DNA from: Desulfobacca acetoxidans DSM 11109
Lineage (GTDB): Bacteria; Desulfobacterota; Desulfobaccia; Desulfobaccales; Desulfobaccaceae
Length of the DNA stretch: 64,000 nucleotides
Assembly: GCF_000195295.1 (NCBI RefSeq)
Contig: NC_015388.1
Location: 1,860,001-1,924,000 of the forward strand
Reading direction: 5' to 3'
Shown: one piece after another, positions 1 through 8,166 of the stretch
Position numbering within the stretch: position 1 is the stretch's first letter
How the letters are laid out: each line of letters begins with the position of its first letter
Notes under the pieces: generated by a model
What the model saw: the letters and a program-made list of their open reading frames with translations, nothing else
Database searches by the model: none
What the model was told of the DNA's origin: nothing
Program-made: the position numbers and the translations under genes

Positions 1-431
1 GAATCATATCTGAAGCCTGCTTCTTTGATAATGTCCAAGGCCCACAACGTCTTTTTTACCACTGAAAAACTCGTGGCCCGGTAGCCAAGAACCTCTTGGC
101 CGGTGATATCCTCCAAAAGCTGTTTGGCGCGTCGGGTATAGTCCCGGAAGGTTGTGGGGTCCAAATGGTAGATCAGTTGATGCCGCCAGCCATGACTGGC
201 AATCTCGTGGCCTGCGGCAGCGATTTCCATGACAAGTTGGGGGTAGCGCGCAGCCACCCAACCGAGGATGAAGAAGGTGGCTTTTATTTCCCGTTGATGC
301 AATAGATCCAGTAACTGGATTAAGTTTCTTTCTATCCTTGACTCCTGAGCATCCCATTGTTCTCTAGATATATAAGATTCCAATGCAGAAGTATGAAACC
401 AGTCCTCGACGTCGATAGTAAGTAAATTCAT
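1..431 (-). CDS. Polysaccharide deacetylase, 3' part cut by window edge
   Basis: The frame is open from an ATG at 431 to the left edge (about 143 residues, no stop). The N-terminus MNLLTIDVEDWFH carries the Asp pair of the NodB deacetylase fold, and IASHGWRH supplies the His-x3-His metal ligands. An N-terminus of this kind is typical of the deacetylases found in exosortase-linked exopolysaccharide loci, which remove acetyl groups from sugars of a secreted glycan. It lies 38 bp downstream of a glycosyltransferase on the same strand and is probably the continuation of the glycan operon. The C-terminal part lies outside the window, so subfamily assignment is tentative. Confidence 0.85.
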   Translation of the reverse strand, partial: MNLLTIDVEDWFHTSALESYISREQWDAQESRIERNLIQLLDLLHQREIKATFFILGWVAARYPQLVMEIAAAGHEIASHGWRHQLIYHLDPTTFRDYTRRAKQLLEDITGQEVLGYRATSFSVVKKTLWALDIIKEAGFRYD

Positions 432-469
432 TAAGTTAAGGGGATATCGAGAAAGACTTTAGAATTCTG

Positions 470-1708
470 CTAAAAAGTTCGATGTTGATTTATGGCTTCC
501 TGGAAAAGGGCTTCGTATTTAGCTACGCAAGCCTGGCGGGAAAAATGCTCGACTGCATATTTGCGCCCGTTCCGGCCATAGAATTCGCCAAGTTCCCTAT
601 CATGGTAAAGTCTTAGAATAGCTTCCGCCAGTGCTTTTGGGTTCTCAGGCTCCACACAGATACCGCACCGGGCTTCATTTATAAGCTTAGGTGCATCCCC
701 CTGGAGGGGCATGCTGGCCAGCACCGGCCGCCCTGCGGCCATGATGCTGAGAATTTTGGAGGGAATTACTGGGGTTTTAATGTTCTTTTTTAAAGGAACC
801 AGGCAAATGGCGGAGGAAGCCAGAATCTGAGGAAATATATTCCGGGGTTGCATTGGGAGAAACTTGATATTCTTGAGATGTAAATCTTCAGCATTTTTAG
901 CCGCTAGATCTCTGTCTACTCCCCCCCCGACCATTAATAAGAGAATATCAGGATAATCTTGTAGATGAGCACATGCTTCTACAATCGAGACGATTCCTTG
1001 AGAAATTCCCATGGTACCCGCAAAAGAGACAATGAATTTACCGCCCAAGGCATGTCGGTGGCTAAAATCGTTGTCTTTTTCCTCAGGCTGTATCATATCA
1101 GTATCAACCCAATTAGAGACGACTTGCACCTTAGCGGCCGGCACTTCTTTTTTGATTTCCAGGAATTCCCTGTTTCCTTCAGAATGGACTGTGATAAAGG
1201 TCGACTGCTTATAAATAAAAGCTTCAATCTTTTCAAAAAGCCAGATCAAGGCATTATTCCTAAGTTGCCCCAGATCAATAAGGCATTGTGGATATAGGTC
1301 TTGAGCATTGAATACAAAAGGAACATGCCAAATTTTTGCAATAGTATAGGCTGTGAGACCCATGAGCAGCGGTGGGGAATAATTTATTACCACATCATGC
1401 TTATCCTCAAGGATGCCACCCAGACAGAAGACTGGTGGGACCATAACATGGCCGAGTTGGTATTTTAATACCCCATCCGGTAAGGGAGGGTTGGCAAGGC
1501 GCAACACCCGGATGCCGTTCATAGTCTCACGATAAATCAAATTACCATTGTATTTGGGATCGACTGTTTCCAGATTGTACCAGGGTATGGAGGTAATCGC
1601 CGTTACCTGGTGGCCACGTTGTACCAAGGTCTCACAGAGTTCAAAAAACAAATGCGAAGCGGTACCAATCTCCGGGGGAAAGTATTTGGTTAGGGCCAGT
1701 ATTTTCAT
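470..1708 (-). CDS. Glycosyltransferase family 4 (WbuB-like)
   Basis: This 412-residue protein has the GT-B layout of retaining GT4 enzymes. The N-terminal acceptor domain begins MKILALTKYFPPEIGTASH with the usual early turn. The C-terminal nucleotide-sugar domain begins near residue 227 (FIVSFAGTMG), and PSKILSIMAAGRPV (about residues 318-331) occupies the donor-binding loop. That arrangement resembles WbuB-type amino-sugar transferases of O-antigen clusters. It probably adds one sugar to a lipid-linked repeat unit on the cytoplasmic face. Its start is one base from the end of the ATP-grasp gene upstream, which argues for co-transcription. The exact sugar cannot be read from sequence. Confidence 0.88.
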   Translation of the reverse strand: MKILALTKYFPPEIGTASHLFFELCETLVQRGHQVTAITSIPWYNLETVDPKYNGNLIYRETMNGIRVLRLANPPLPDGVLKYQLGHVMVPPVFCLGGILEDKHDVVINYSPPLLMGLTAYTIAKIWHVPFVFNAQDLYPQCLIDLGQLRNNALIWLFEKIEAFIYKQSTFITVHSEGNREFLEIKKEVPAAKVQVVSNWVDTDMIQPEEKDNDFSHRHALGGKFIVSFAGTMGISQGIVSIVEACAHLQDYPDILLLMVGGGVDRDLAAKNAEDLHLKNIKFLPMQPRNIFPQILASSAICLVPLKKNIKTPVIPSKILSIMAAGRPVLASMPLQGDAPKLINEARCGICVEPENPKALAEAILRLYHDRELGEFYGRNGRKYAVEHFSRQACVAKYEALFQEAINQHRTF

Positions 1709-1709
1709 G

Positions 1710-2882
1710 TCAGCGGTCAGAGCAGAGGTATTTCTTCCAAAAAGTCTTATCAGTTAAAGAAGTCAAGACCGAACAGAACATCCCCCAGAGCGGCCCCGGG
1801 TCATCCCAGGAAAGCAGGTCATAGTAAAGGTTTTCGCCTCGGAATTGAAAAAAGCTGGGATTAAGCTGCCAGCGTTTAGGGTTGGCCAAGAAGTGCAGAA
1901 AATCTCCCGGCAGCAGCCAGCGGCACCGCACACCCAGACGATAGCCGTTAACCGGTTCGATGTCGCCATCTAGGACCAGCCGGTAAAGGAGATAAGGGAA
2001 ATCCACCCCGGAAGCGATGGGTAAGGCTATGGAGCCCCAGAATTTGGGGTTGATCTCCATAAGCTTGGGCTGTCCATCTCTTGGGTCACTTTTAAACTCC
2101 ACCATAGCCACCCCATACCATCCCATGGCCTGAAGCAATCGAATCCCCATATTTACCAATTCTGGGTTGGAGACGCTTTCTCTCAAAGTGCTCGGGCCGC
2201 CGTTGAGGGGATACTCCCGCAGGCGGCGGTGGACGAAGGTGGCACGGGGTTCGGCGCGCTGGTTTAGCAAAACCTCCACCCCCAAGGCCTCACCTCCGGA
2301 AGGAATATACTCCTGTACGAGATAGTCCTCAAACCGTGTTATGCGCTGATAGCTGGACTGCAGGTCTTTCATGGTTCGGATGTAAAGCAAACCTCGGGAG
2401 CCTGAACTCCGCCGGGGTTTGAGAACTACCGGTAACGACCAAGTTCTATAAACTTCCTCCAGGGTTGCAAAGCTTTCCAGTCTCGCCGTTTTTGGACAAG
2501 GTATCCCCAGAGATTCGGCCAAACTAATGGTTTCGTACTTATCCCGGGCCAAGCCATACACAGCATGTGGAACCGTCGGCACCCGCACGTATTTACCAAG
2601 TTCTTCACCACATTTGGTTACTACATCCAGTGTGCGCTCGTCGATGGCGAAAAGTATATCAAAGACCCCTTTTCGGGCTTGGGATAGCAGCCAATCCCGG
2701 AATCTTTCTGGCTGGTTTTCAGGAGATGGGTAAACCAGGGCCTGACGGCAATATTTGGAGAAGAAGCCCATACTGAAGCGCTGGTCATCTCCGGCGATGA
2801 CCGGAATCCCGCGGCGGCCCAGGGCCCGGATAATCGGCACTGCCTTGCGCTGCTTGGCGTCGGTGACTAATACGGTAGCCAT
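1710..2882 (-). CDS. ATP-grasp ligase, carbamoyl-phosphate-synthase-like
   Basis: The product has an N-terminal Rossmann-like pre-ATP-grasp domain (MATVLVTDAKQRKAVPIIRA) and an ATP-grasp domain with VLKPRRSSGSRG and VQEYIPSGG as nucleotide-binding segments. MEINPKFWGS supplies the metal-binding Glu-x-Asn. Such enzymes join a carboxylate to an amine through an acyl-phosphate. In glycan clusters they probably attach an amino-acid-like group to a sugar. I chose the ATG at 2882: a longer frame from 2912 would overlap the upstream PHP gene and add ten residues with no family match. The substrate is unknown. Confidence 0.82.
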   Translation of the reverse strand: MATVLVTDAKQRKAVPIIRALGRRGIPVIAGDDQRFSMGFFSKYCRQALVYPSPENQPERFRDWLLSQARKGVFDILFAIDERTLDVVTKCGEELGKYVRVPTVPHAVYGLARDKYETISLAESLGIPCPKTARLESFATLEEVYRTWSLPVVLKPRRSSGSRGLLYIRTMKDLQSSYQRITRFEDYLVQEYIPSGGEALGVEVLLNQRAEPRATFVHRRLREYPLNGGPSTLRESVSNPELVNMGIRLLQAMGWYGVAMVEFKSDPRDGQPKLMEINPKFWGSIALPIASGVDFPYLLYRLVLDGDIEPVNGYRLGVRCRWLLPGDFLHFLANPKRWQLNPSFFQFRGENLYYDLLSWDDPGPLWGMFCSVLTSLTDKTFWKKYLCSDR

Positions 2883-2887
2883 AGTCC

Positions 2888-3598
2888 TTACGGTAAATTT
2901 GACCGTTCGCACCTGAGCATGAGCTGACGCAGACCTTTTCTGATAAAGCGATTCATGAAGATTCTTCCGAGACGGGAGGGCCGTCGCCCAAAGATTTTAG
3001 CAGTTCGTAAGCTATCCAGGAAGGAAGCTGGAGAATCGAACTCCGACATCTCTACGTAAGCCCGTCCCACCTCCCAGGGGGTGTGGGCATCGCTGCCCGC
3101 CCCTTGCAAAGCCCCTACCTCCCTAGCCAGTTGCGCCGCCTGCCGGTTGGCCGCTGGATTTAGCAGGCGCCCATTAAATACCTCGATGATGTCAATGCCC
3201 GGCAGGATGCGTCTTAAGTTCGCCTCAGCCCAGTTTCGACTGCCGGTGTTTTTAAAAGGATGGGGAAGATAGGTCAAACCCCCCTGGTCCCTGATGGCGG
3301 CAATGGTGTCTTCCGGCGTTAGTTCCGGCGGAATGGCCTGACGCAAGAACAGACCAATGATCTCGCCCTCGGTAGTCATCACCTCTTCGCCAGAAATAAG
3401 ACGAACACCCTGAACTTCCTGCCAACGTTGGCCCAATGCCAGAGCATTATGATCAGTAAGGGCGGCGGCGTTCAGACCCAGCCGCTTCATAGCCCGGATT
3501 ATCGCGGCTAAGGGAGCAGCCGCGTCCTTGGAAACCAGGGTATGGACATGCAGGTCGATTTTGATCTTAGTAATATCAGTATCACTTCTTACAGGCAA
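2888..3598 (-). CDS. PHP-domain metal-dependent phosphoesterase
   Basis: A 236-residue PHP protein. The metal ligands are visible in order: HVHT near residue 18, a DHN motif, a Glu in SGEEVMT, HP in YLPHPF, and GSDAH near residue 170. This set is typical of stand-alone PHP hydrolases such as 3',5'-nucleotide phosphatases and histidinol-phosphatase relatives. The start appears to be TTG at 3598, overlapping the upstream methyltransferase by 17 bp; no later ATG or GTG precedes the first motif. Within this cluster it may dephosphorylate a sugar precursor or act in regulation, but nothing in the sequence decides this. Confidence 0.82.
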   Translation of the reverse strand: MPVRSDTDITKIKIDLHVHTLVSKDAAAPLAAIIRAMKRLGLNAAALTDHNALALGQRWQEVQGVRLISGEEVMTTEGEIIGLFLRQAIPPELTPEDTIAAIRDQGGLTYLPHPFKNTGSRNWAEANLRRILPGIDIIEVFNGRLLNPAANRQAAQLAREVGALQGAGSDAHTPWEVGRAYVEMSEFDSPASFLDSLRTAKIFGRRPSRLGRIFMNRFIRKGLRQLMLRCERSNLP

Positions 3599-4415
3599 AG
3601 ACCGCCAGGGAAAAATATACCTGGGGAAAACGCCGGATCGTCATGACTTCGGCCAATTTGAGAATCAGGTAGCCGAGATATTTTTTAAGACTGCCCGCGC
3701 TAGGGGGTTCCATATCCCAGGCTAGCGGTTTAAGCCCGGCTCGCTCCAGGCAGCGACGCAAAGCTTTTTGGGAAAAGTGGTAGAGGTGTACCCCAGGATC
3801 AAACCCTCGCTTATAAAGTTTTCCCAATGGACCACTGATCCAATCCAGGTTGGGGACCTTGATATACATAACCCCTCCGGGCTTCAACCATTGAGCCGTG
3901 TGGGAAAGAACTTGATGGGGGGGGGTAGGTATGTGTTCTAAAACATCCCGAAAGGTAATGGCGTCAAAGAAATTCTCAGGGAAAGACAAAGTCCCTAATT
4001 CTCCGATTTGGCAGGTTATTCCACGACTCTCACAAATATCGACCAAGCCGGGATGGATTTCGATGCCCTGCACGCGCCATCCCCGTTCCCGCATAAAATT
4101 CAGAAAATCTCCCCTCCCACAGCCGATATCCAAGATATTCCCGGTTTTCCCAAGCATCGATGCCAATTTTTTTGAGGTCCAGGAATAAACTTCAATATCT
4201 TGGTCGGGGGGATTATAAGAAGGCTTGCAATAAAAATCATCCTTCACATAATATTCTTGAGTCTTTTCAAAGTGTGGCATGGGATCATTAAATCCCAAAT
4301 GGCAATCAGGGCAGTAGGCTATCCGAAAACTACCTATCCCGGTCACTATATTCCAGCCTATCTGGCACTCTGGGAACTTACAAATCGGACAGGGAATGCC
4401 AGGATCGATTATCAA
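3582..4415 (-). CDS. SAM-dependent methyltransferase with zinc-ribbon N-terminus
   Basis: A 277-residue class I methyltransferase. Residues 9-38 contain CPICKFPEC and a later CPDC pair, a Cys4 zinc ribbon seen in sugar C- or O-methyltransferases. Motif I is ILDIGCGRGDF and the post-IV region reads DVLEHIPTP. The start is probably TTG at 4415, eight bases after a GGAGG. It is the first gene downstream of the hicBA insertion and overlaps the PHP gene by 17 bp. It probably methylates a sugar of the surface glycan. Related zinc-ribbon methyltransferases lie at 5095-6021 and, broken, at 13889-14806, suggesting amplification of this type within the cluster. Confidence 0.86.
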   Translation of the reverse strand: MIIDPGIPCPICKFPECQIGWNIVTGIGSFRIAYCPDCHLGFNDPMPHFEKTQEYYVKDDFYCKPSYNPPDQDIEVYSWTSKKLASMLGKTGNILDIGCGRGDFLNFMRERGWRVQGIEIHPGLVDICESRGITCQIGELGTLSFPENFFDAITFRDVLEHIPTPPHQVLSHTAQWLKPGGVMYIKVPNLDWISGPLGKLYKRGFDPGVHLYHFSQKALRRCLERAGLKPLAWDMEPPSAGSLKKYLGYLILKLAEVMTIRRFPQVYFSLAVFACKK

Positions 4416-4574
4416 TTAATTGTCCTCCAAAATCTGGTTGAAAAACTAAGAAAAGTGGTCAACAAATAATTTATAAATCTAAACCAGATAACGGGTCTGG
4501 CCGGTAAGCGCCATCACCTGATGCCTTTATCCCTTACCGGGAAATAGTGGGTTATGAGTAAAATCTTCATAGTG

Positions 4575-4754
4575 TCAAACTATATCGAGATACTTTTTTA
4601 TATGCCGTACCAGGGTTTCCTCAATTTCGGTATGGCGGGGGACCGGTTGTTTTTTCCCATTTTTATGGTTGAGATAGATATCATGTTTAGAGCCATGACG
4701 GGAAAGGACGCACCCAGATCTTTCCAATTGACTGATGAATTCTTGCCGTTTCAC
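4575..4754 (-). CDS. hicA: HicA-type mRNA interferase toxin
   Basis: The 59-residue product starts MKRQEFISQLERSGC and continues with SRHGSKHDIYLN, then PVPRHTEIEETLVRHI. This is the compact double-stranded-RNA-binding-like fold of HicA, with the catalytic His in the HGSKH segment. Known HicA toxins cleave mRNA and tmRNA independently of ribosome cleavage sites. The start is GTG at 4754, and GTGA overlaps the stop of the upstream hicB, a typical coupling arrangement. The order is antitoxin first, then toxin. The gene is small and uses a non-ATG start, so a simple ATG search misses it. Confidence 0.85.
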   Translation of the reverse strand: MKRQEFISQLERSGCVLSRHGSKHDIYLNHKNGKKQPVPRHTEIEETLVRHIKKYLDIV

Positions 4755-4939
4755 AGGGAAATTTCTTGAACTTCATAATGTTCCGGCACATCGTCAAAAA
4801 ACATCAGGAAATAGGCATCCTTGATATTGTAAAACAGTTCTTCCAGGGTCTCGCCTTGGGTCATAATCTCCGGATGCTCCAGGATCTTGCCCAGATAGAA
4901 TTTTTCCGCCTTCCAATAAATTACCGTCAGCTTCGGCAC
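4751..4939 (-). CDS. hicB: HicB-type antitoxin
   Basis: From GTG at 4939 the product has 62 residues with the partial RNase-H-like HicB fold: a beta hairpin (VIYWKAEKFYLGKI), then TQGETLEELFYNIKDAY, the usual Gly-Glu-Thr-Leu-Glu-Glu helix. A GGAGGG lies seven bases before this GTG and decides the start over the longer upstream frame. It should neutralise the HicA toxin it overlaps by four bases. There is no clear C-terminal DNA-binding extension, so autoregulation is uncertain. It is an insertion inside a glycan cluster with about 150 bp of AT-rich DNA on each side. Confidence 0.82.
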   Translation of the reverse strand: MPKLTVIYWKAEKFYLGKILEHPEIMTQGETLEELFYNIKDAYFLMFFDDVPEHYEVQEISL

Positions 4940-5094
4940 CGCCCGCCCTCCGAAATTGCTATAATTATCTATGAATCCTGAAAATAGCATAACTTGAGTT
5001 GCCTCTGGCTGCAACAATTCTAACCATTAAGCACCAGCACCTCATGCCGCCGACCCGACTTCAGGCGGGAAAAAGGGACTGATCAAAAGAATCT

Positions 5095-6021
5095 TCATGG
5101 TAATTGACTGTTTTTGGGACTGGCCCATAGATTATGCATTATTCCGGTGCCAGTTAGATTACAGATTTTAAGTGGCAAATATTGCAAAACTTTAACGCCA
5201 AAATTAACCGCATTACGCTTAAAACCTGTTAGCTTTAGTTTATTACTTAAACTAAAATATGGTATTCTACTTAGATAGATATGCCTCTGAATCTCAAAAC
5301 CGGTTCTGGACAAAAGTGCTTTTAGCCCAAGTTTCGAAAAATGGATTAAATGCTCTGGAACCCATAAACAGCCATTGTCTTTATCCCTTAATATTTTTAC
5401 GAAAATTGAGTTTACATTAGGGACCGCAATTGCTAAAATCCCTCCTGGTTTTATAATTTCTCTAATTTTTACTAAAAAATCGTACGGCTTTTCAATATGC
5501 TCTAAAACTTGGCTCAGAATAACCAAATCAAATTTCTCGCCCTGAAGATCGAGGTCTTCAAAAAAAGCAGGTATAGGACTAAAACCATTCATCTCTGCAA
5601 AAACTTGGTTTTCCCACTTACCAGGGTTGATCGACTTGACCTTAAAACCTGACTGGAGTGCGGCACGACTAAAAAACCCAAAACCAGAACCGATATCTAT
5701 TGCATATTGTTGATTATTTCTTCCCCCCCCCATATAATTTATGGCCCAACTGACTAACCTTTCCGAATCTACTGTGGCATTTGGATATTCTTCCTCACGT
5801 CTGAGCACCTCTGGATAAGAAATTGGCTCCGAAAGTCCATGGCCCGAACGTGCATAAACTGAGGCGAGGAATTTTTTAGTGGGTTGAGGGTTCATAAACC
5901 CAGTTTGGCAGGTAGAACATTTCCAAAGGTCATATATTACTCCAGATTTCTCTTTTTTTAACCAAAACCCAATGGCTTGGCCACCGCACGCTGGACAGCA
6001 GCTAATTTTCTCTTTAAACAT
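5095..6021 (-). CDS. SAM-dependent methyltransferase with zinc-ribbon N-terminus
   Basis: A 308-residue protein with a Cys4 ribbon at the N-terminus (CCPACGG near residue 9, CSTCQTGF near residue 35), motif I AIDIGSGFGFFS and the SQVLEHIEKPYDF segment. The ATG at 6021 follows GGTGGAG by three to four bases. It is about 37 bp from the upstream GT2 gene. The C-terminal 90 residues are rich in hydrophobic and basic residues and may dock to the membrane or to a lipid-linked glycan. It is a likely sugar methyltransferase; substrate unknown. Confidence 0.85.
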   Translation of the reverse strand: MFKEKISCCPACGGQAIGFWLKKEKSGVIYDLWKCSTCQTGFMNPQPTKKFLASVYARSGHGLSEPISYPEVLRREEEYPNATVDSERLVSWAINYMGGGRNNQQYAIDIGSGFGFFSRAALQSGFKVKSINPGKWENQVFAEMNGFSPIPAFFEDLDLQGEKFDLVILSQVLEHIEKPYDFLVKIREIIKPGGILAIAVPNVNSIFVKILRDKDNGCLWVPEHLIHFSKLGLKALLSRTGFEIQRHIYLSRIPYFSLSNKLKLTGFKRNAVNFGVKVLQYLPLKICNLTGTGIMHNLWASPKNSQLP

Positions 6022-6057
6022 TTCTCCACCTAAAACCGGCGATTATAAATCGATGTC

Positions 6058-6945
6058 TCAACCATTGTTACATGGCGAAGTCCCTGAATGTGAATTGCGT
6101 TTCTTGAGTTCCAAATATTTAGCATCAACCAGAAACGGATACCATAGCCCATGCAAAAAACAATAGATCAACCCTTCTTTGCCATCCAGGAAGCCCAATT
6201 GCACGATATAACGATAAAAGAAATAAAACAGGGGGCGGATAAAGAGCGGCATCCTAACCCATATCTTCTCCCGTAACCAAATCTTAAACTTATGCTCTAT
6301 TTTTCTTTGGTTGGTGGCCGCGGCTTCATTTGTAAGACCGGCTTTATTGTCCAACCTTACTAATTCGTGGGACTCCATAATAGCATAGTTATTATGTTTA
6401 GCTATCCAGTAGGTTAAGCCTCTGGCATCTTCATGGCGCATTGGGTAATTTAAATAACCCAATTCACCCTGAACAGTTGCATACTCCCAGGCTCCTCTTT
6501 TCAGTATTCGGGCTTGCTGCTTTTTGATCAACCTTAAGATATAATCGGCCTTATAGCCCCCATGTTTAAGCCATCTCCCCAAAAAGTAAAAGTTTCTTTT
6601 AATATAATAGCCCTGCACTGAAGGATTAGCTTTACCAGCTAAGGTTTCAGAGATTTCTTGACACAATTCCGGAGTTAGGCGCTCGTCGGCATCCAGGAAT
6701 AACACCCAGTCCGTTTTTAGGGGCAGGTTATCCAAGGCCCAGTTGCGTTGATCCGCCCAATGCACCCACGCATTCTGATAAATCTTCTCGGTGTATGCTC
6801 GGGCGATGTTTAGGGTCTGATCGGTGCTGAAGGAATCCACAATGAAGATCTCATCGGTCAGGTCCTTAGCGCTCTGCAGGCAGGCCCGGATGTTGACTTC
6901 TTCGTTATAAGTGAGGATGATCACCGAAACTGGAGCTTTTGCCAT
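6058..6945 (-). CDS. Glycosyltransferase family 2 (WaaE/KdtX-like)
   Basis: A 295-residue GT-A enzyme. It opens with SVIILTYNEEVNIRACLQSA, has FIVDSFSTDQT as the first nucleotide-binding Asp region and LFLDADERLTPE as the DxD metal site. Length and motif spacing match lipopolysaccharide core beta-1,4-glucosyltransferases (WaaE-like). The C-terminal third (HKFKIWLREKIWVR and following aromatic residues) is amphipathic and probably contacts the membrane. The start is three bases from the end of the upstream GT4 gene, so the two are almost certainly co-transcribed. Confidence 0.88.
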   Translation of the reverse strand: MAKAPVSVIILTYNEEVNIRACLQSAKDLTDEIFIVDSFSTDQTLNIARAYTEKIYQNAWVHWADQRNWALDNLPLKTDWVLFLDADERLTPELCQEISETLAGKANPSVQGYYIKRNFYFLGRWLKHGGYKADYILRLIKKQQARILKRGAWEYATVQGELGYLNYPMRHEDARGLTYWIAKHNNYAIMESHELVRLDNKAGLTNEAAATNQRKIEHKFKIWLREKIWVRMPLFIRPLFYFFYRYIVQLGFLDGKEGLIYCFLHGLWYPFLVDAKYLELKKRNSHSGTSPCNNG

Positions 6946-6948
6946 ATT

Positions 6949-8166
6949 TCACCTGCCCTCAACTTGGCTATCTGACCAATTAAGCCCCGGTCTGCGCCGC
7001 CCGGTGAGAATATCCTCGTAGGCGGTCGCCATTTGTTGGGCCACAATATCTATGTCATAGCGCCGCCGGGCCGCAGCCGCGGCCGCCTGCCCCATCGCCT
7101 TTAGCCGGGCAGGGTCAGATAACATCTGCTTCAGGCCCTGAGCAATGGCCTCGACTTTTAAGGGCACTACCAGCCCCGCACCATCGGCTTGCACCTCCCG
7201 GCAGATGCCCACGTGCTCCGAGACCAGCACCGGCACCCCGGCCAGCATAGCCTCCACCACCGCGTTGCCGAAGTTCTCGTTGCTGCTTACCAGGGCCATC
7301 AAATCGCTGGCTGCCAGGAGATTGCGGCGACCCACAGCATCTACCGGCCCCAAGAACTTTACGTGGGAATTGAGGCCGCTTGACTCCGCCAAATTTTTAA
7401 GAGAGATTTCCGCCCCGGCGTCAGGTCCGGCCAACAGTAACACCAACTCTTTCCCATTCAGGCCAATTTCAGACATGCCCTTCATGAGCAGGTCGAGGTT
7501 TTTAATCTGGTGCAACCGCCCCAAAAACGTAACGACCTGAGTTTGCGGGTTGAGGCCAAAGTTAGCCTTAGCCGCAATCTTTTCCGGCAATTCCTGGAAT
7601 TCCTGCACTTCTAAACCATTGGGCACGATAAAACTGGGGACCGGGAAACGGTGGAAGGCATCCAACTCCCGTTCCATGGCAGTGGTGTAATGAAGCGCCG
7701 CCGCCCCCCTGACATTCCTTTTCTCAATAGCCCAGAAATATATCCACTTCTTCCAAGCTTTGTGCTGTAGGGCCGCCTTCCGCAATGTGCCGTGTACCGA
7801 CACCAGGTAGGGCATTTCTTGTTGCCGGGCGGCAACCCCGGCGGGAATCCCCGGATAGCACCAAAAGGCAGTCAAATGCATCAGGTCAAAATTTTTGATC
7901 AGCCGCCGGCAAGCCTGGCCTAAACTCCGGGAATAGGCAAACTTGAGGAAAAAATCGGTCTTGAAATAATAAACCGTTACTCCACCAACATCCACCGGCC
8001 GGTTCACCGGTACATCCAGCCGCCGATCCATGCCGCTGTCTGTAGTAAAGACCGTCACCTCGTGCCCCAGCCTGGCCAACCCCCGGCAGAGCTGACTGAC
8101 GCTTCTAACCACACCGCCCAAATGCCAGGCGGGTTCATAAAAACCTGTAATATGGAGAATTTTCAT
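6949..8166 (-). CDS. Glycosyltransferase family 4
   Basis: A 405-residue GT-B enzyme. The N-terminal domain begins MKILHITGFYEPAWHLGG, the linker carries FIVPNGLEVQEF, and the donor domain contains EAMLAGVPVLVSEHVG, which is the EX7E motif of retaining GT4 enzymes. The interval TFLGRLHQIKNLDLLMKG is the usual start of the C-terminal Rossmann domain. It overlaps the upstream polymerase gene by four bases, showing tight operon structure. It probably extends the surface-glycan repeat; donor and linkage are not predictable from sequence. Confidence 0.88.
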   Translation of the reverse strand: MKILHITGFYEPAWHLGGVVRSVSQLCRGLARLGHEVTVFTTDSGMDRRLDVPVNRPVDVGGVTVYYFKTDFFLKFAYSRSLGQACRRLIKNFDLMHLTAFWCYPGIPAGVAARQQEMPYLVSVHGTLRKAALQHKAWKKWIYFWAIEKRNVRGAAALHYTTAMERELDAFHRFPVPSFIVPNGLEVQEFQELPEKIAAKANFGLNPQTQVVTFLGRLHQIKNLDLLMKGMSEIGLNGKELVLLLAGPDAGAEISLKNLAESSGLNSHVKFLGPVDAVGRRNLLAASDLMALVSSNENFGNAVVEAMLAGVPVLVSEHVGICREVQADGAGLVVPLKVEAIAQGLKQMLSDPARLKAMGQAAAAAARRRYDIDIVAQQMATAYEDILTGRRRPGLNWSDSQVEGR

